Below are positions 1 through 11,876 of a stretch of DNA of 64,000 nucleotides, piece after piece (within the stretch, counting starts at the first letter, position 1; the number at the start of each line of letters is the position of its first letter). This stretch comes from Ciborinia camelliae (lineage: Eukaryota > Ascomycota > Leotiomycetes > Helotiales > Sclerotiniaceae), in NCBI GenBank assembly GCA_025890175.1, contig JANPYM010000013.1, forward strand, positions 1,936,270-2,000,269, in the 5' to 3' direction. Under the pieces are notes generated by a model. It was not told the origin of the DNA. It was given only the letters and a program-made list of their open reading frames with translations, and ran no database searches. A program made the translations under genes and the position numbers.

Positions 1-1759
1 AAGACCAAAACTCACCTCACCTCACACCTGGGCATACTGTAAGATACCTACCTAATAATATAAACTACCATGAAATAAACAGACAGATGCCGCCGACAGA
101 TGCCGCCGACAGATGCCGCAGACAGACAGACAGACAGACGGCATAGTCCAGCACCCCAACCAAGTCCTATCCATTTATCCATTTATTTATCTATTTATTC
201 ATATACCCCGAGGTGCCCGATATACCTACCTACCTACCTAGCTGGAGGTACTTCCCCACCTACCTAGTAAATATTCAACAATTCAACTAATAATTGGGTG
301 ATATAAATCCAACCTTCCAACGAAGACCTTTTTGCAGATCGCATAGCATGGATAACATAGCATAGCATAGCATAGCATAGCATAGCATAGCATAGTATAG
401 CATAGCTACACCATCAGGCTACCTACCTACCTACCTACCTACCGACCAACCCTACCAACCAACCAACCAGTAGGTAGGTAGGTAGGTAGGTAGCATCCAA
501 TTTTGACAATGAACCGTATCCCAACCTGGGTATTATAGATACAAATATAAATATAAATACAAATATAAACCTAAATATAAACCTAAATATTGATATAAGT
601 GATTGTCAACAATCAAGGTTATAATTCCACCTACCCACCTACCCACCCACCTACCAACCTACCTATCTAATTAATAAGAAACCATGATGTCCATGTTAAT
701 ATTAACATGAAGTTACCTACCTACCTACCTACCTACCCAGTCTCGATTCATCTCATCCGATCGATCCATCCATCCCATCATGAAAATTTACTATCCATCT
801 GGACACACCCGACTTGTAGACTTGAATATTATCTAGGTACAATCGGGTATATATATTTACCTGTATTAATAAGGGTCGATTTGATTACAACCTACGTAGC
901 TACCTACGTACGTAGGCGGGTAGCTAGCTAGCTAGCTAGCGATATCATCCATCCATCTATGATCTATGATCTATGATCCCCGGGCCATCACGCATGCATG
1001 CATACAGTATTGATGAGACGAGACCAGAGCAGAGCAGAGCAGAGCAGAGCAGGCCCGACCAGGCCCGACCAGGCCAAGCCAAGCCCGAGCAGAAAGTGTT
1101 TTCATGCATTTGAAGAGCGACCTCGAGTGATTTCCCCGAATTCCATTCATCCACGCGGCTCGGAAATGATCTGATCTGATCTGATGTAATCGAAGAGGAC
1201 ATTGCCATTAATATATCGATCTATCTTCTGGGGGCAGTCGAGGGGTTGGGGTTCTCTATCTTGGGGAAGCTGACACACTCGTCCGAGAGACGTTTTATAG
1301 CCTACGAAACAAACATCAAACCTTGAATTATTCACGTTATTTGCGGTTCACTGTCGTGATGATGATTGTGTATATCTGGTTTTTCCCACTTGAGAAATGT
1401 CACAATTGTTTCGATGCCCGAACATGCCATCACTCCATGGAGAGAGATTCTATCTCCTATTTTGCGAATCCCAAATCGACCATCATCCAATAAGTCTAGC
1501 ACAACAAGGAACGCAGGTTCCCAGTACAGGGGAAACAGATCTGAATTTTTTTGGCTGGAAATAATTTAATAATGCTGATAGAATCACAAAGAAGCCTCGC
1601 GATATCTAAAGATGCTTCTCTCTACCAAAAAACGCTTAATCGTTTCAGCGCCATATTCGCGCTAACGAGCAAAGCATAGCGGTCATCCGTCCCAGAAAAC
1701 TCTCGCATTTCTTTCGTAATTCATGTATGTCCGTCAAATACTACGAGACCAGATCGGGT
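1..1759. other. Gene-free, microsatellite-rich flank
   Basis: I see no supportable gene here. The stretch is made of simple repeats: 13-bp units around AGATGCCGCCGAC then (GACA)n near 85-140, (CATAG)n near 355-405, (ACCT)n and (AGGT)n blocks at 421-443, 471-493, 625-665 and 714-740, CTAG-type repeats near 890-940, and (AGAGC)n followed by two AGGCCCGACC units near 1026-1060. Open frames here are short and repeat-derived. Confidence 0.7.
421..493. repeat. Inverted ACCT/AGGT microsatellite arms
   Basis: About five ACCT units at 421-442 are followed, after a spacer of roughly 30 bp of CCAAC-type repeats, by about five AGGT units at 471-493. The arms are perfect reverse complements, so a hairpin or cruciform with a stem of about 21 bp is possible. 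Confidence 0.8.
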
Positions 1760-2392
1760 TTAAGTCATAGCATGAGTTCTTGTCCACTCTCTAGCAGTTG
1801 CAATTGCAGCCGGCTCGTCCTCCTTCCATCTCTTTGCCACGTCTGGAGCTAAGGGATCGTCTGGATTGGGGGCACCGAGGAGAGCTTGGATCGAGAGGAG
1901 GATTGTTCGAATCTGGAGTGCAGGGGACCAGTTACCTGTACAAGTCGACATCAGTCTACTGCGCCCGGAGGGGGGGGTGAAATGGGGTATGGAATAGGAT
2001 TATATACCTTTGAGAACGTCTAAACAGATTCGGCCCAGTTTATCAATATTTGGGTGATAGATTTTGGTGAGGAATCTAATTTTAGGTGGAGTCATCGGAT
2101 AGTCATCTGGTAAAAACAATTCCAGTTTGAAAATCCCGCCTGTGAATGGAAATCAGTCTAATGAATTTCGCAGCCTTGTTTGCAATATTTACCAACCTTC
2201 GTATGGGGAGGAGGAAGGTCCGTGTATTGTGACGTCGAAATATCTCAGGTTATCCTCATGGGGAACAGCGCTGATACCTGGAACCCTTTATACATTTGTT
2301 AGCTAGAGCATGATGATCCAACGCTAAAGATTTACTAACGGTTCTGCCACCAATCTCTCCGTCTCCTTGATGATCCGCTTTGGTAAATACAT
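1760..2392 (-). CDS. UBC13: Ubiquitin-conjugating enzyme E2, Ubc13 type
   Basis: Four exons on the minus strand: 2392-2340, 2285-2197, 2139-2008 and 1935-1760. They join in frame into 149 aa, the usual Ubc13 length. The protein shows the LPKRIIKET start region, an HPN motif in YHPNIDK, the catalytic cysteine in GRICLDVLK and the C-terminal [15 protein letters not shown] segment, all characteristic of Ubc13/UBE2N. Members pair with an Mms2-type variant to build K63-linked ubiquitin chains in post-replication repair and signalling. The start is odd: it reads MYLPKR where most relatives have MALPKR or MASLPKR, so a tiny upstream exon cannot be excluded. It is divergent from the WD40-RWD-RING gene and shares a promoter of about 780 bp with it. 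Confidence 0.95.
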
Positions 2393-3170
2393 GTTGACAA
2401 GTGGTTTGTGCTGCTTGATCCAAGTTAAAACTTGCTCTTGTTTGAAATTGTTCTTATGGTTGGAGTTATCGAGTCCAAGGCTCAAGAGACACCAATAAAG
2501 GTAGTTTTGGTGGACTCGTGTGATGTTGATAAGAGAACCTGGGAAGTACTAGGTTACCTACCTAGGTATCGTTCTTCGGGTAGTGGGGGTACTTTATCGA
2601 GGAAATCTGTTTCTGGCCGTAGAGAATATGAATATGAATGATTATGTACCTATGTATGTGAAAGTCGAAAACTTGATGAATTAACTGTTGATGAAAATCA
2701 TGGATGATCTGCAATAAACTTCTTTACAATCACATCGATATCACCATGATATTGTTTAGTTGGGTTAGTAATAATTTGGAGAGCCTTATGATATTTCCTA
2801 GGTAGGTCACACAAGGCTCGGAGGAAGGCTCAAACGGCAACTGCCGTCAAGCGCTAGTACCATGTGTGTGGGAGCTTCCAATTCAACTTGGAACTTTCAT
2901 AAAACTTCCGACCTTATTGTCGGCCTAGCCATTGGGATAACCGCATATCCCGTATCGTCATGCGCTTTTGGTTATCATCTATTATCTTATCGACTGGCCT
3001 CTATCACGTCGTGTGTGGTTCGCCAAATGCTGCAGAATGCCCCATAATCTGTTTAGATAGTCTTTCTTAAATTTACATACTTTGAACATCAACGCTATTC
3101 GCTCTGTAGCCATCATATCCGCACGACGTGATTCTTATGATTTCGAGAATGCGAAAAAGTTAGTATTGAG
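2393..3170. promoter_or_regulatory. Shared divergent promoter, UBC13 / MTC5-like
   Basis: These 778 bp lie between the start codons of two divergent genes, so they must hold both promoters. An ACCTACCTAGGT-like tract lies at about 2554-2566 and another CCTAGGTAGGT at about 2798-2808. I see no clear TATA box and no gene. Confidence 0.55.
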
Positions 3171-6100
3171 ATGATGGACGAGTCGCGAAAGGGGAAGACC
3201 ATTAGGTCGGCGTTTGATAGCACTACATTCGATGCAAATGTATCTATACAGGTAGACCGGAAAGTTGGATCGGCTACTATATCTCCTTCTGGGCGAGATG
3301 TCGCTCTAGCATCGTGAGTGATTCAAAGACCACGATTAGTGACATGACTTAACATTTCCCCCCTTCAGAACCGATGGCCTAGACATAATTGATCTCGATT
3401 CTCCTCTCAACCCCCCACGACATCTTCGACATGGCCTTCCATGGCTTGTGGCCGACGTTCAATGGTGTCCTTTCGCAGTTCGCGACTATTGGGTGGTTAG
3501 CACTGCCAATCAAAAGGCTCTCGTATGGAATTTGAATATGCAAGATGACGCCTCCCATGGCGCAATCGAGCATACACTTCATGGGCATACAAGGGCTATT
3601 ACGGACATCAATTTCTCTGCACATCATCCGGACATTCTAGCAACATGTGCTGTTGACGGATATGTACATTGTTGGGATCTGCGGAGGCCACGACAACCCG
3701 TTCTTAGCTTCTGTGATTGGTTTGCCGGTGCAACTCAGGTCAAATGGAGCCGCCAAGATCCGCACATCTTAGCTTCATCCCATGATAGATGGCTACGAAT
3801 TTGGGATGATAGAAAAGGCGCTGTCCCGCTAAGGTCCATTAATGCACATGAATCAAAAATATATGGTGTTGATTGGAATCGTACTCGTGCCTCAAGCTTA
3901 GTTACTTGCTCTTTGGATAGAACCATCAAATGCTGGGATTATGAAAAGGAGTCGGATGTTCCTGAGCGCACCATACACACTGGATTCCCAGTCTGGAGAG
4001 CTCGACATACACCTTTTGGCTGGGGAATCCTAGCTATGCCTCAGGACACTCCTGGGGACCTTCACCTCTACGATCGACGTATTACGGGTGATAATTCTAC
4101 TGATACTATCACGGAAGCAGTCATTACCTTTCCAGGGCATGGGAATTCCAAAGTCAAAGAATTTCTCTGGAGGAGTCGTGGAAGCATCACAGATGAGGGA
4201 GAAGATAATAGAGAGTTTCAGTTAGTTTCGTGGGGCGAGGACAACCAGTTGAAAATGCAACATGTGGACCATGATACTCTCGAAGGGGTTGGCTATGTGA
4301 AAGGAAAGAAAGTACATGGAAAGCTCAATCTCACACGGAAAGGAGCAATCTATAAGACATTTCGTACCACGGAGACGTCCGCAAGCGATAAGAAAACTGC
4401 CACAATTACAGGTCCTCGACCTTGCAGTTCCGGTCTGAAGTTGAGTTCATTGAGTGTTGGAATGAAGAAGATGCCCTTGCCTCATAATACTCGTATTCGC
4501 ACTACAATCCGCGCCTCTGCTATGAGAGGTAAGGAAAAACCAGCAAAGCAAGAAGACATGAACCAGTCCCAGATTGGCTGGATGAGTGGAATCAAATTCT
4601 CGAAACCCGAAAGCGGATCCATGCGTCGGAAACGATCAACGCCGAGAAGGTTGTCTTTGCTGAGTCCTGAATTTGAAGAGGATGGTGATTGGGACGAACC
4701 GGAGACCTTGCATGATGAGATTATACGCATTAATGACCAGCTTCCAAAGATCACATTCGATAACGTTGATATGGACAAGAGAACGGTCATTGTCTCCATG
4801 AACGGACCCTGGGGTGAAGATGGAACACCAATCTACATCAAGACTACTGTGTCGTTTCCAGATCAGTACCCGGAGAGCAGAGCTCCCACGTTCACACTTG
4901 GAAAAACGTCCCTCATGCCTGATGAAACATACAATAAGCTGAGAAAGGAAGTGCATCAAATCGCAGCAAGCTTTGTAAGCCGCAAGCAAGGTTGTCTTGA
5001 AGCGACTCTATGTTATCTCCTCGGAGAGGTTGATCTTGAGACAAGTACCATATTCTTTGAGGATATAGATGGTCTAGATGATGATGATTTAGATGGCCTT
5101 GCTGATGAAAGCTCAAGCGATGAAGAGGATAGCGATATTCCTCCAGGTGCCTCAGCAATGATGTCTCAAGAGCTTGATTCCAGTGCCACGGCGGAAACAT
5201 TGATCAGCATACCACGAAATGTCAACGTACCGCTACCTAGACTTTGCGGTGCTCGATTTGCAATGAACGGCAAGCTTGTGTGTTTCTTTCCGCCAAAGGA
5301 AGATAAGGTGAAGTCCTTGCTCGAGAAGATCACCGATTCCAGAAATGCGCGTCCAAGGGGTGAGCCTAATTTTGATGCTTTCGGTCGATTGGCAAACAAC
5401 AGTTCGCCCCAGCCACGCATTAAGACCACATCAATGACCGAAGATAGTAAAGCCGAGTCTGAATTGTCAGACGAGTATGATTCATCGAATAGCAGCGATA
5501 CAGATTCGTCACAATTCCGCATTACTCGATATCCTGCAATGACAGAATATTGGCGCCGATCAAATCGTCGATTTCCTCTAAGAGGGTCGCCAACTATAAT
5601 GTCACAAAGGTCCGGTGGAACCGGTACAGGAACTGGAACCAATACTGCTACTGGAACTGCATTTAGCAGGATACGACCTGTGAAGCCTAAAAACATCATA
5701 TCATTACGCGATGTAGATGATATTCTCCCTGCAAAAGTTTACCTTGCAGAGGAATATGCGATTTTTGGTAACGGTCCGGATCTCTGTGAGAAAAACGCAA
5801 GTGTTGCTGATAAGTACGGGCACTTTAAGTTGGCCGACGTATGGAGATACGCTGCTATGCTATTGCACAATGATATCCCGCTAGAAGTTCTTGAACAAAG
5901 TGAACGCCGTGAACCTGTCCTGGTAATAGCCGAAAGTATGGCAAAAAGACATCGTAGTGATAGCGGCTCGGATAGTGGTATCGATCTTTCTCACGACAAA
6001 CACCCTAGATCCGACAGTTTGTCCGGCAGGGTCAAGTGGGGAAGCAGTCCTCTAGCTAAGCAATTGATTGGCGACCTCTTTGCGCACTTTGAGGAGCTCC

Positions 6101-7659
6101 GCGACATTCAAATGCTAGCAATGCTATCCTGTGTGTTTAGTGAACCAGTTGCTTCGGGGGCGCCATCATATGCTACAAATGCCGAAGTTGGCACCGGCCA
6201 ACCGCAGACACCCCTTTCTATGAAGACGCCTGCCTTTTCCGTTGATTATTACCCCAACAATGGTGCCGCTTGGAGTATGTACCAAAGGACGCCAATAGAT
6301 TCTGGTGTGTCAACCCCAAAACTGGTCAATACGCCTTCTGGAATGTATGGATCCATGGGATCATCCACTGGTGCTTGGGGCAGTGATCCTGCTTCGGCGT
6401 CGTACTCTTGCGGCGACACTCCGCCATTGAGGTCAAACAGGGGAAGCTCAGAACATCTCCCTCAACATACTCAAAGTCTTTCCACGTCTCCAGACAACCC
6501 GAGAACATTCCGGCGAGGCAACTCGAGTCTTGCGTCAAGTCTTGCCGCAAACCTTTCACGTCCATTTTCTATGGCTGCATCATCTTCACCACCGAACCCA
6601 CCACCTAGTCGGAAAAGACCTAGCCCGGTGGAACATATGCTAAGCCTAGCTCCTAGTGCTATCACCTGGGGAAATACAACAGTGCTTGGTAGTGTCAAAG
6701 AACAGGTTGGTACGGAACAACTAGCGTTTTCAGATGACGAAAGTACAATGGATGATCTCAAGCCAAGTGTCTGCATTGGAATTAAGATGACAATGGAAAA
6801 TCTGAATGGATTTGATGACGAAGGGTGCATGGGCACGTCACTATTGGATAGTAGCCATGCCACACGTCACATGAGTTATCGCCAGGCCTACGCTGAACTG
6901 CTTTATTGTTGGGGACTTCCGTTGGCTAGATTAGAAGTTTTGAAATATAACGGACTACGGAGCCATACTCCCGAACTGGATATTCCCGACAATAAGTCAT
7001 TCGTAGCCTCGATAATGTCTAACGACAGTCATACCGTTACCCACGAAGCATCACCTCCATCCCAAATCGTTCTGGGCAGGAGAGATGAGCACTCGTCATC
7101 AATTGATCAAGGCCTAGACATTGCTGGTTACTGCCTTAAGCACGAAGCGCGTCTGGATCCTCTTCATCACAGTTCTATCGGAGGTGCTGCAGGGCGTTGT
7201 GATCGCTGCAAGACTGTTCAGCGCCAACTTCGTTGTACAATATGCACCGAGCCCATCGGTGCAGCCTTTTTACCATGTTTATCATGTGGCTGTGCAACCC
7301 ATCAGCATTGTTTGATCGAATATCGGTCTACTGGTAATAGCGAGTGTCCCGGTGGTTGTGATTGCGATTGCGGGGAGAAAGCTAGCATGGGACTGATAGA
7401 AAGTCTCGGCGTCATGATCGAGTTTATGCGAGCACTGGAACGAAAGAAAGCACTGGCCCCTAAGGAAGATGTTGAAGCGTGGGATGTGCCAGTGGAGGAG
7501 AAGGATGGTTGGGAGAGTATTAACATTCCTTCGGGTGGCCTGGGAAGAAGTCATTCTACACTGAGTAAACGAGTCGAACAAGTTCGAAATGGAGATTGGA
7601 ATGTGAAGAAGAAACCGAGCAGTTTGAGAAAGGAGGAAAGCTTTTCGTATCTTGCTTGA
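3171..7659 (+). CDS. MTC5: WD40-RWD-RING protein, Mtc5/Sea3 (WDR59) family
   Basis: Two exons, 3171-3313 and 3369-7659, join in frame into 1477 aa. WD40 repeats fill residues ~75-330 (repeat ends such as VHCWD, LRIWD and IKCWD). An RWD domain follows at ~485-600. A C-terminal RING-like cluster rich in C-x2-C and H lies at ~1324-1385, with long Ser-rich, low-complexity spacers between. This order and size match yeast Mtc5/Sea3 and human WDR59, subunits of the SEACAT/GATOR2 complex on the vacuole or lysosome, which relieves inhibition of TORC1 by SEACIT/GATOR1. The first start, MMDESRKGK, was chosen because exon 1 supplies the beginning of the first propeller blade and ends in a GTGAGT donor; the second ATG, three bases on, is equally possible. 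Confidence 0.9.
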
Positions 7660-9140
7660 GGGGGTTATGGTAGCTTGGGGTTTCCGGGGATTTAAAGGCG
7701 CTTTCACAGGATGCATGTGGTGAACTTCGGACCGGTCCACAAAGATCGATATTTATTCATGGATCCGGCGTTTCAGGATAAGAATGTAGAATTGGATGGG
7801 CGTTTGAAATAGGTATCTTGTTGATATGTAATCATAGTGTTTCATATTGAAATGATTCAAAGAAGCTTGAATACCTAGGTATGCACAAGTTACTGTACAA
7901 CCGAATTTATGCTCTGGCTTTAAGATTTGATGGACATGGATTTTCTCCGTCTTTGTTACTTGTAGTGTAGGGTGTTTTCCCGAGGGTTGAATTTTCACTG
8001 GAAGAGTATTTATTCGATAATATTCATTCGAGGTTGATCTTGGGTTACCTATTGCCTAGGTAGGTAGGTAGGTACCTATTCACATCAAGATTTTCACTCC
8101 TGAATTTCTCGCAAGTCATATTTACATGGGTGGGATGGAATCCTTCTTTTCTCGCGTTATTTTATAGATTGATTGATGGATTGATGTATGAGTATGGATT
8201 GGTATGGATTGGTATTGATGGTATAATACCTAGGTACTACTGGGTAGATAAACAGGTTCAAATTTAAGCAGAATGGGGCATTTATGGGTAATATAAGCTG
8301 TAAGCTTTTTGGAAGGCCCTAAATATAATTTAGGTAGTGAGTGGATGGAATGGGATGGATGAGTAATGTCATACGTATAACCTATTAATTTATAAGAATA
8401 AATTAGACCTTTTGAAATATTTGCAGGGATATCTTTAGAATGCGATTTGAATTCAATTAATAGGTAGGTATTGATAATTCTGATATATAAAACATCACTT
8501 AATAATAATACCTAGGTAACTATAGGTATTATTATTGTAAATGACTTAAAAGTATCAATAATAGATCAATCCTCTTTATACTTATTAATTTAGTACCTTG
8601 ATATATCTACTAAATGCCTTGTTTATTGAATTACTATAAATCAATAGCACCAAAATCCGGGGAACTTTAATTCTTTAGCGATTCATTCCCATCCATTGAT
8701 CACCAATAAAAGGTACCGTACGGTCCCTCGGTAGGTAAATCAGTATAAAATTAGCATCACTTTCATCCGTGAACCGTCATGAATCGCACAAGGGTCTCCG
8801 TTCATATTACAGACTAAACCTAACCTTACCTAGGTCGGGAAAGGTGGGTACCTCCTACCTAGGTAATGGTCGGCCGATCCATGGAGAGTCGACTGTTAAT
8901 AATAATTGCATCTCCCTCTCTTCCTCACCCTCCCTCCTCTTCCTCTTCCTCTGAATAATACCAATATACTGAGTATCATTGATTCTGTCAACTGTTACTC
9001 ACTCTCAATCTTTATATATCTACTTGAAATCATTCACAGCAGATCATTATTTTCTTATTCCTTTTATACCTTTTCCTCTAGATTTCTTCTACAATAAATA
9101 GTTTCGGTTTCAATTCGTGAACGAGAGGTTCCCGCATCGA
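7660..9140. other. Intergenic, AT-rich with ACCTAGGT palindromes
   Basis: No gene is visible. ACCTAGGT or CCTAGGTAGG tracts occur near 7871, 8053-8075, 8229, 8510, 8829 and 8857. AT-rich direct repeats (gattgatggattgatg; ggtattgatgg) lie near 8165-8225. A CT-rich stretch (about 8908-8952) precedes the Eaf gene and may belong to its promoter or 5' leader. Confidence 0.6.
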
Positions 9141-10145
9141 ATGACAACCATGGCTGCAGCAATTGATTGGGATAAACCGGGAAAATATCCCATCGTTCTC
9201 AGCGATGCTTTACTAGGAAAATCTTCCAATAATGTATTAACCGGAATTCGATGTAGGTTCTGCGATCCCGCCGTGAAATACTAATTGATTGACCATTTGT
9301 TAGACAATCACAAACCCGACCCATCTTCCGGTGTCTCGGCGAACTCAGCACAACTGAAACCCTCTCCAGATTCCACTGCTTCCACTTATGACCTCTCTTT
9401 ATCTGATAACAACGAGAATTATACCTATACCGGCGCCCGAACCTCCGGAGACGGACAATATGTACTTACATTCGATCCCGTCAGGAAAGTTTTGGTGTTG
9501 GATCGCATTGATTCCACATTTGACATGAATCTGACAAGCGCACCGTGGTCGGATGATGCTGCTCAACTACAGTCGCAATACGAACAATTAGAGCCACCGG
9601 CGAAGGCTGTGAAAGAGGAGCCTCAACCTAAAGCGCCGCAAAAGAAGGCCCCCAAAGCAAAAGCTGCTCCGGCAACGAAAGCAAAAGCTGCTCCCCGCGC
9701 AAAGGCAGAAAATACCAAGAAGCCAAAACCACCACCACGCGAACCAACACCCGAACCAGAAGAAGACTCAGACGACGGTTTCACGGTTGAATATCCAGAT
9801 GGGCAGATCTCGCAACAACAATATGAGTATAGGGCTCCGATCTACCAGAGGGAGCCGAGCGAAGAAATTAGCGACGAGGACGAGGATGCGGATCATGATG
9901 GAATATATGAACGGAACCAAGATGTTGATCATTTAAAACTCCCTAGTCCAGTGAACAACCACGGATCCATTCGCGATGAAGAGCAAATGAATGTGGATCT
10001 CGAGGCGGATCTCGAGGCGGATTTCGAGGCGGATCTGCAGAAAGAATTGGAAGAAGAGTTGATGAATAATGAATACGAAGATGAGAGGAAAAGGGAGACG
10101 ATGGATGACGTAGAAGAGGAGAGTGATGAGAGTGAAGAAGAATAA
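9141..10145 (+). CDS. ELL-associated factor (Eaf), transcription elongation
   Basis: Two exons, 9141-9252 and 9304-10145, give 317 aa; the 51-nt intron contains a TACTAAT branch site. The N-terminal ~130 residues match the Eaf N-terminal domain: a G(K)YPIVLSDALLG start, an IRYNHKP core and VLVLDRIDSTFDMNLTSA. Eaf proteins bind ELL and stimulate elongation by RNA polymerase II in the nucleus. The rest is low complexity: a Lys/Ala/Pro block at ~155-190, then a long acidic tail with four DLEA-type repeats encoded by 12-bp units near 9996-10035. Translation may start at the first ATG or three codons on (MAAAIDW); the second gives the more usual Eaf N-terminus. The acidic tail is typical of elongation factors but aligns poorly, so the call rests on the first domain. 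Confidence 0.85.
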
Positions 10146-10661
10146 ATTCTAGGAAGCATATATGAGCATAATATTGACATGTCAGACGGCGTTTGGCAAG
10201 GTTCCGGTGTTTTGGATGGAAATATGGCACCGTTCACAGAATTCATGTTGGCATACATAGGATACAGAAGCAATTCAACGCGATGAGCGATAGTGGAAAA
10301 TAAAACGTTATTTTACCCCATAATTTGTCATTCTCTTAGTACCATCTGGCCCTCCGATGCTATATCCGTCTCGACATACTAATTATAGCCTCCGTGAAAG
10401 CAAGTGCTTTCTTTATTCAACCTGAAAGAAATGTTTGTTTTTCTTTTTGAGAGACTCGATTGTTGAAGCCCGCCCCTTTCTTGACCTTTGTGGGATTGTT
10501 TATTGACCAACACACAAAGAGCACAATTCCAATATAATTACCGGCCCACAATATCATTGTATTCGGGAGCTCCAAGCCGTGGTATTTTTCATTTTCACAC
10601 TTCTCAATCGCATCTGTAATTTGAGGCAGGCCTCGTATACACGCAATCAATTTATTTCTCG
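10146..10661. other. Intergenic, Eaf to first SET gene
   Basis: This holds the Eaf 3' end and the upstream region of the first SET gene. I see no open frame with coding character and no distinct repeat. Confidence 0.5.
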
Positions 10662-11876
10662 ATGTCCTGGCGAAGAGGCAGCAAGGCGCAAGTTCCTTAC
10701 CAAACTCCCGCCCACACCATTGAATCTATCTATTTCGAGCTGAACGACCGATGGCGACGTCCCAAATCCTGGCTCCACGACCACCCCTTTCCAACATGGT
10801 CGGAATGGCCGCCCGCTCTCCGGAACCGATATCAAGCGGCCGATCACTCCGTCGGTCGCGAGACCCTCGTCATCTCCATGCTTTCGCTTCAGTTCCGCGT
10901 TTCCCTCGCGTGCTATACGAACCGGGATTGGAATCATCTTGTCGGGCTCTTGAAACCCTGGTCTGGCAGTCTGCGCATGTTCGCTCTCAGTCGGCATCTC
11001 AGGTATCGCGATTCTTATAATGAAAGCACGCTCGCGGCCGCCATCGGACCTCTCCCCCCTCCCCCATCCCCCGCGCTTCCCGCGGCCTCCCATCCTCACG
11101 ACCTGTACCTCGCCCTCGACGGCCACTCCATCAAGCGCAGCTACTTCGTCCCCATCGCCGGCCCCCGCATCCCCATGCACACCATCACCTCCACCATCTA
11201 CACCCCCTCGCTCTTCGCGGCGTACCCGCGGCCGGCGTCCTGGCCCCCCGCGTGGCGCTACCCGCACGCGCCCAACGATCCCGTGCGCGATCCCGCCGCC
11301 GCGCGCTATCCCCGCTGCTCGTGCTGCGGACGCGAGACGCGCCCGCCCGGAGCGCCGCGCTGTCGCTGTCGCTGTGCCGTCCACGCCATCTTTCGCTATC
11401 CGCTCGTCGAAATCGTCCAGTACCCGTCGTATGCGGGATCCGCATCCCAGGGCGCGCGCGTGAATCGCGGCGTCAGATTGCTGGAGCACGTGCCCAAGGG
11501 TCAGGTGCTGGATGAATATTTGGGCGTGTATATACCCCCGCCGACGCCGTCGGTCATCGAGGCGTTTGGGGATCGCACGTATACGTTTTCGTGTTATGGG
11601 CCTCCTGTCGTTTCGAGTGATGGGGATGTTGATAGCGATGGGGATGCGGATGCGCATGGAGGATGGGGCGCCGTAGATTATATCGCGGGGCTCAAGGGGG
11701 GCGAGCTAGGCAACTGGACTCGGTTCATCAATCACGCGGATGGGGGGCGCAACAATTGTCAGTTTGAAACGCGTGTGATGGCGGGCAAGGTGCGGATCGT
11801 GGTGGTAGCGCGGAGGGATCTCCGCATGGGCGAGGAATTGTGCGTGGATTATGGGACGGCATATTTTGAGGTCTAG
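10662..11876 (+). CDS. SET-domain protein, copy 1 (GC-rich core)
   Basis: One uninterrupted exon encodes 404 aa. The C-terminal ~150 residues form a SET domain: a GVRLLEHVPKGQVLDEYLG start, RFINHADGGRNNCQF (the NH motif of SET methyltransferases) and EELCVDYGTAYFE at the end. A CxxC...CxCxC cluster at ~220-246 precedes it and probably binds zinc. SET proteins transfer methyl groups from S-adenosylmethionine to lysines of histones or other proteins; the substrate here is unknown. It is a tandem paralogue of the gene at 13028 and shares with it a WPPxW segment, the Cys cluster and the SET fold. Roughly 11040-11480 is strongly GC-rich with C/G at nearly every third position, unlike any neighbour. 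Confidence 0.8.
   Translation: MSWRRGSKAQVPYQTPAHTIESIYFELNDRWRRPKSWLHDHPFPTWSEWPPALRNRYQAADHSVGRETLVISMLSLQFRVSLACYTNRDWNHLVGLLKPWSGSLRMFALSRHLRYRDSYNESTLAAAIGPLPPPPSPALPAASHPHDLYLALDGHSIKRSYFVPIAGPRIPMHTITSTIYTPSLFAAYPRPASWPPAWRYPHAPNDPVRDPAAARYPRCSCCGRETRPPGAPRCRCRCAVHAIFRYPLVEIVQYPSYAGSASQGARVNRGVRLLEHVPKGQVLDEYLGVYIPPPTPSVIEAFGDRTYTFSCYGPPVVSSDGDVDSDGDADAHGGWGAVDYIAGLKGGELGNWTRFINHADGGRNNCQFETRVMAGKVRIVVVARRDLRMGEELCVDYGTAYFEV

Noticed and set aside
1..1000. Telomere or subtelomere because of many CCTA/TAGG repeats
   Set aside because: The unit is ACCT/AGGT, not TTAGGG, and similar tracts recur throughout the window.
9929..10273. Minus-strand Ser-rich frames opposite the Eaf gene
   Set aside because: They are antisense shadows of the acidic, repeat-rich Eaf tail.
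10647..11657. 336-codon minus-strand frame opposite SET copy 1
   Set aside because: It is Arg/Gly-rich and is produced by the GC-rich coding strand, which rarely contains reverse stops; the plus-strand SET domain is clear.
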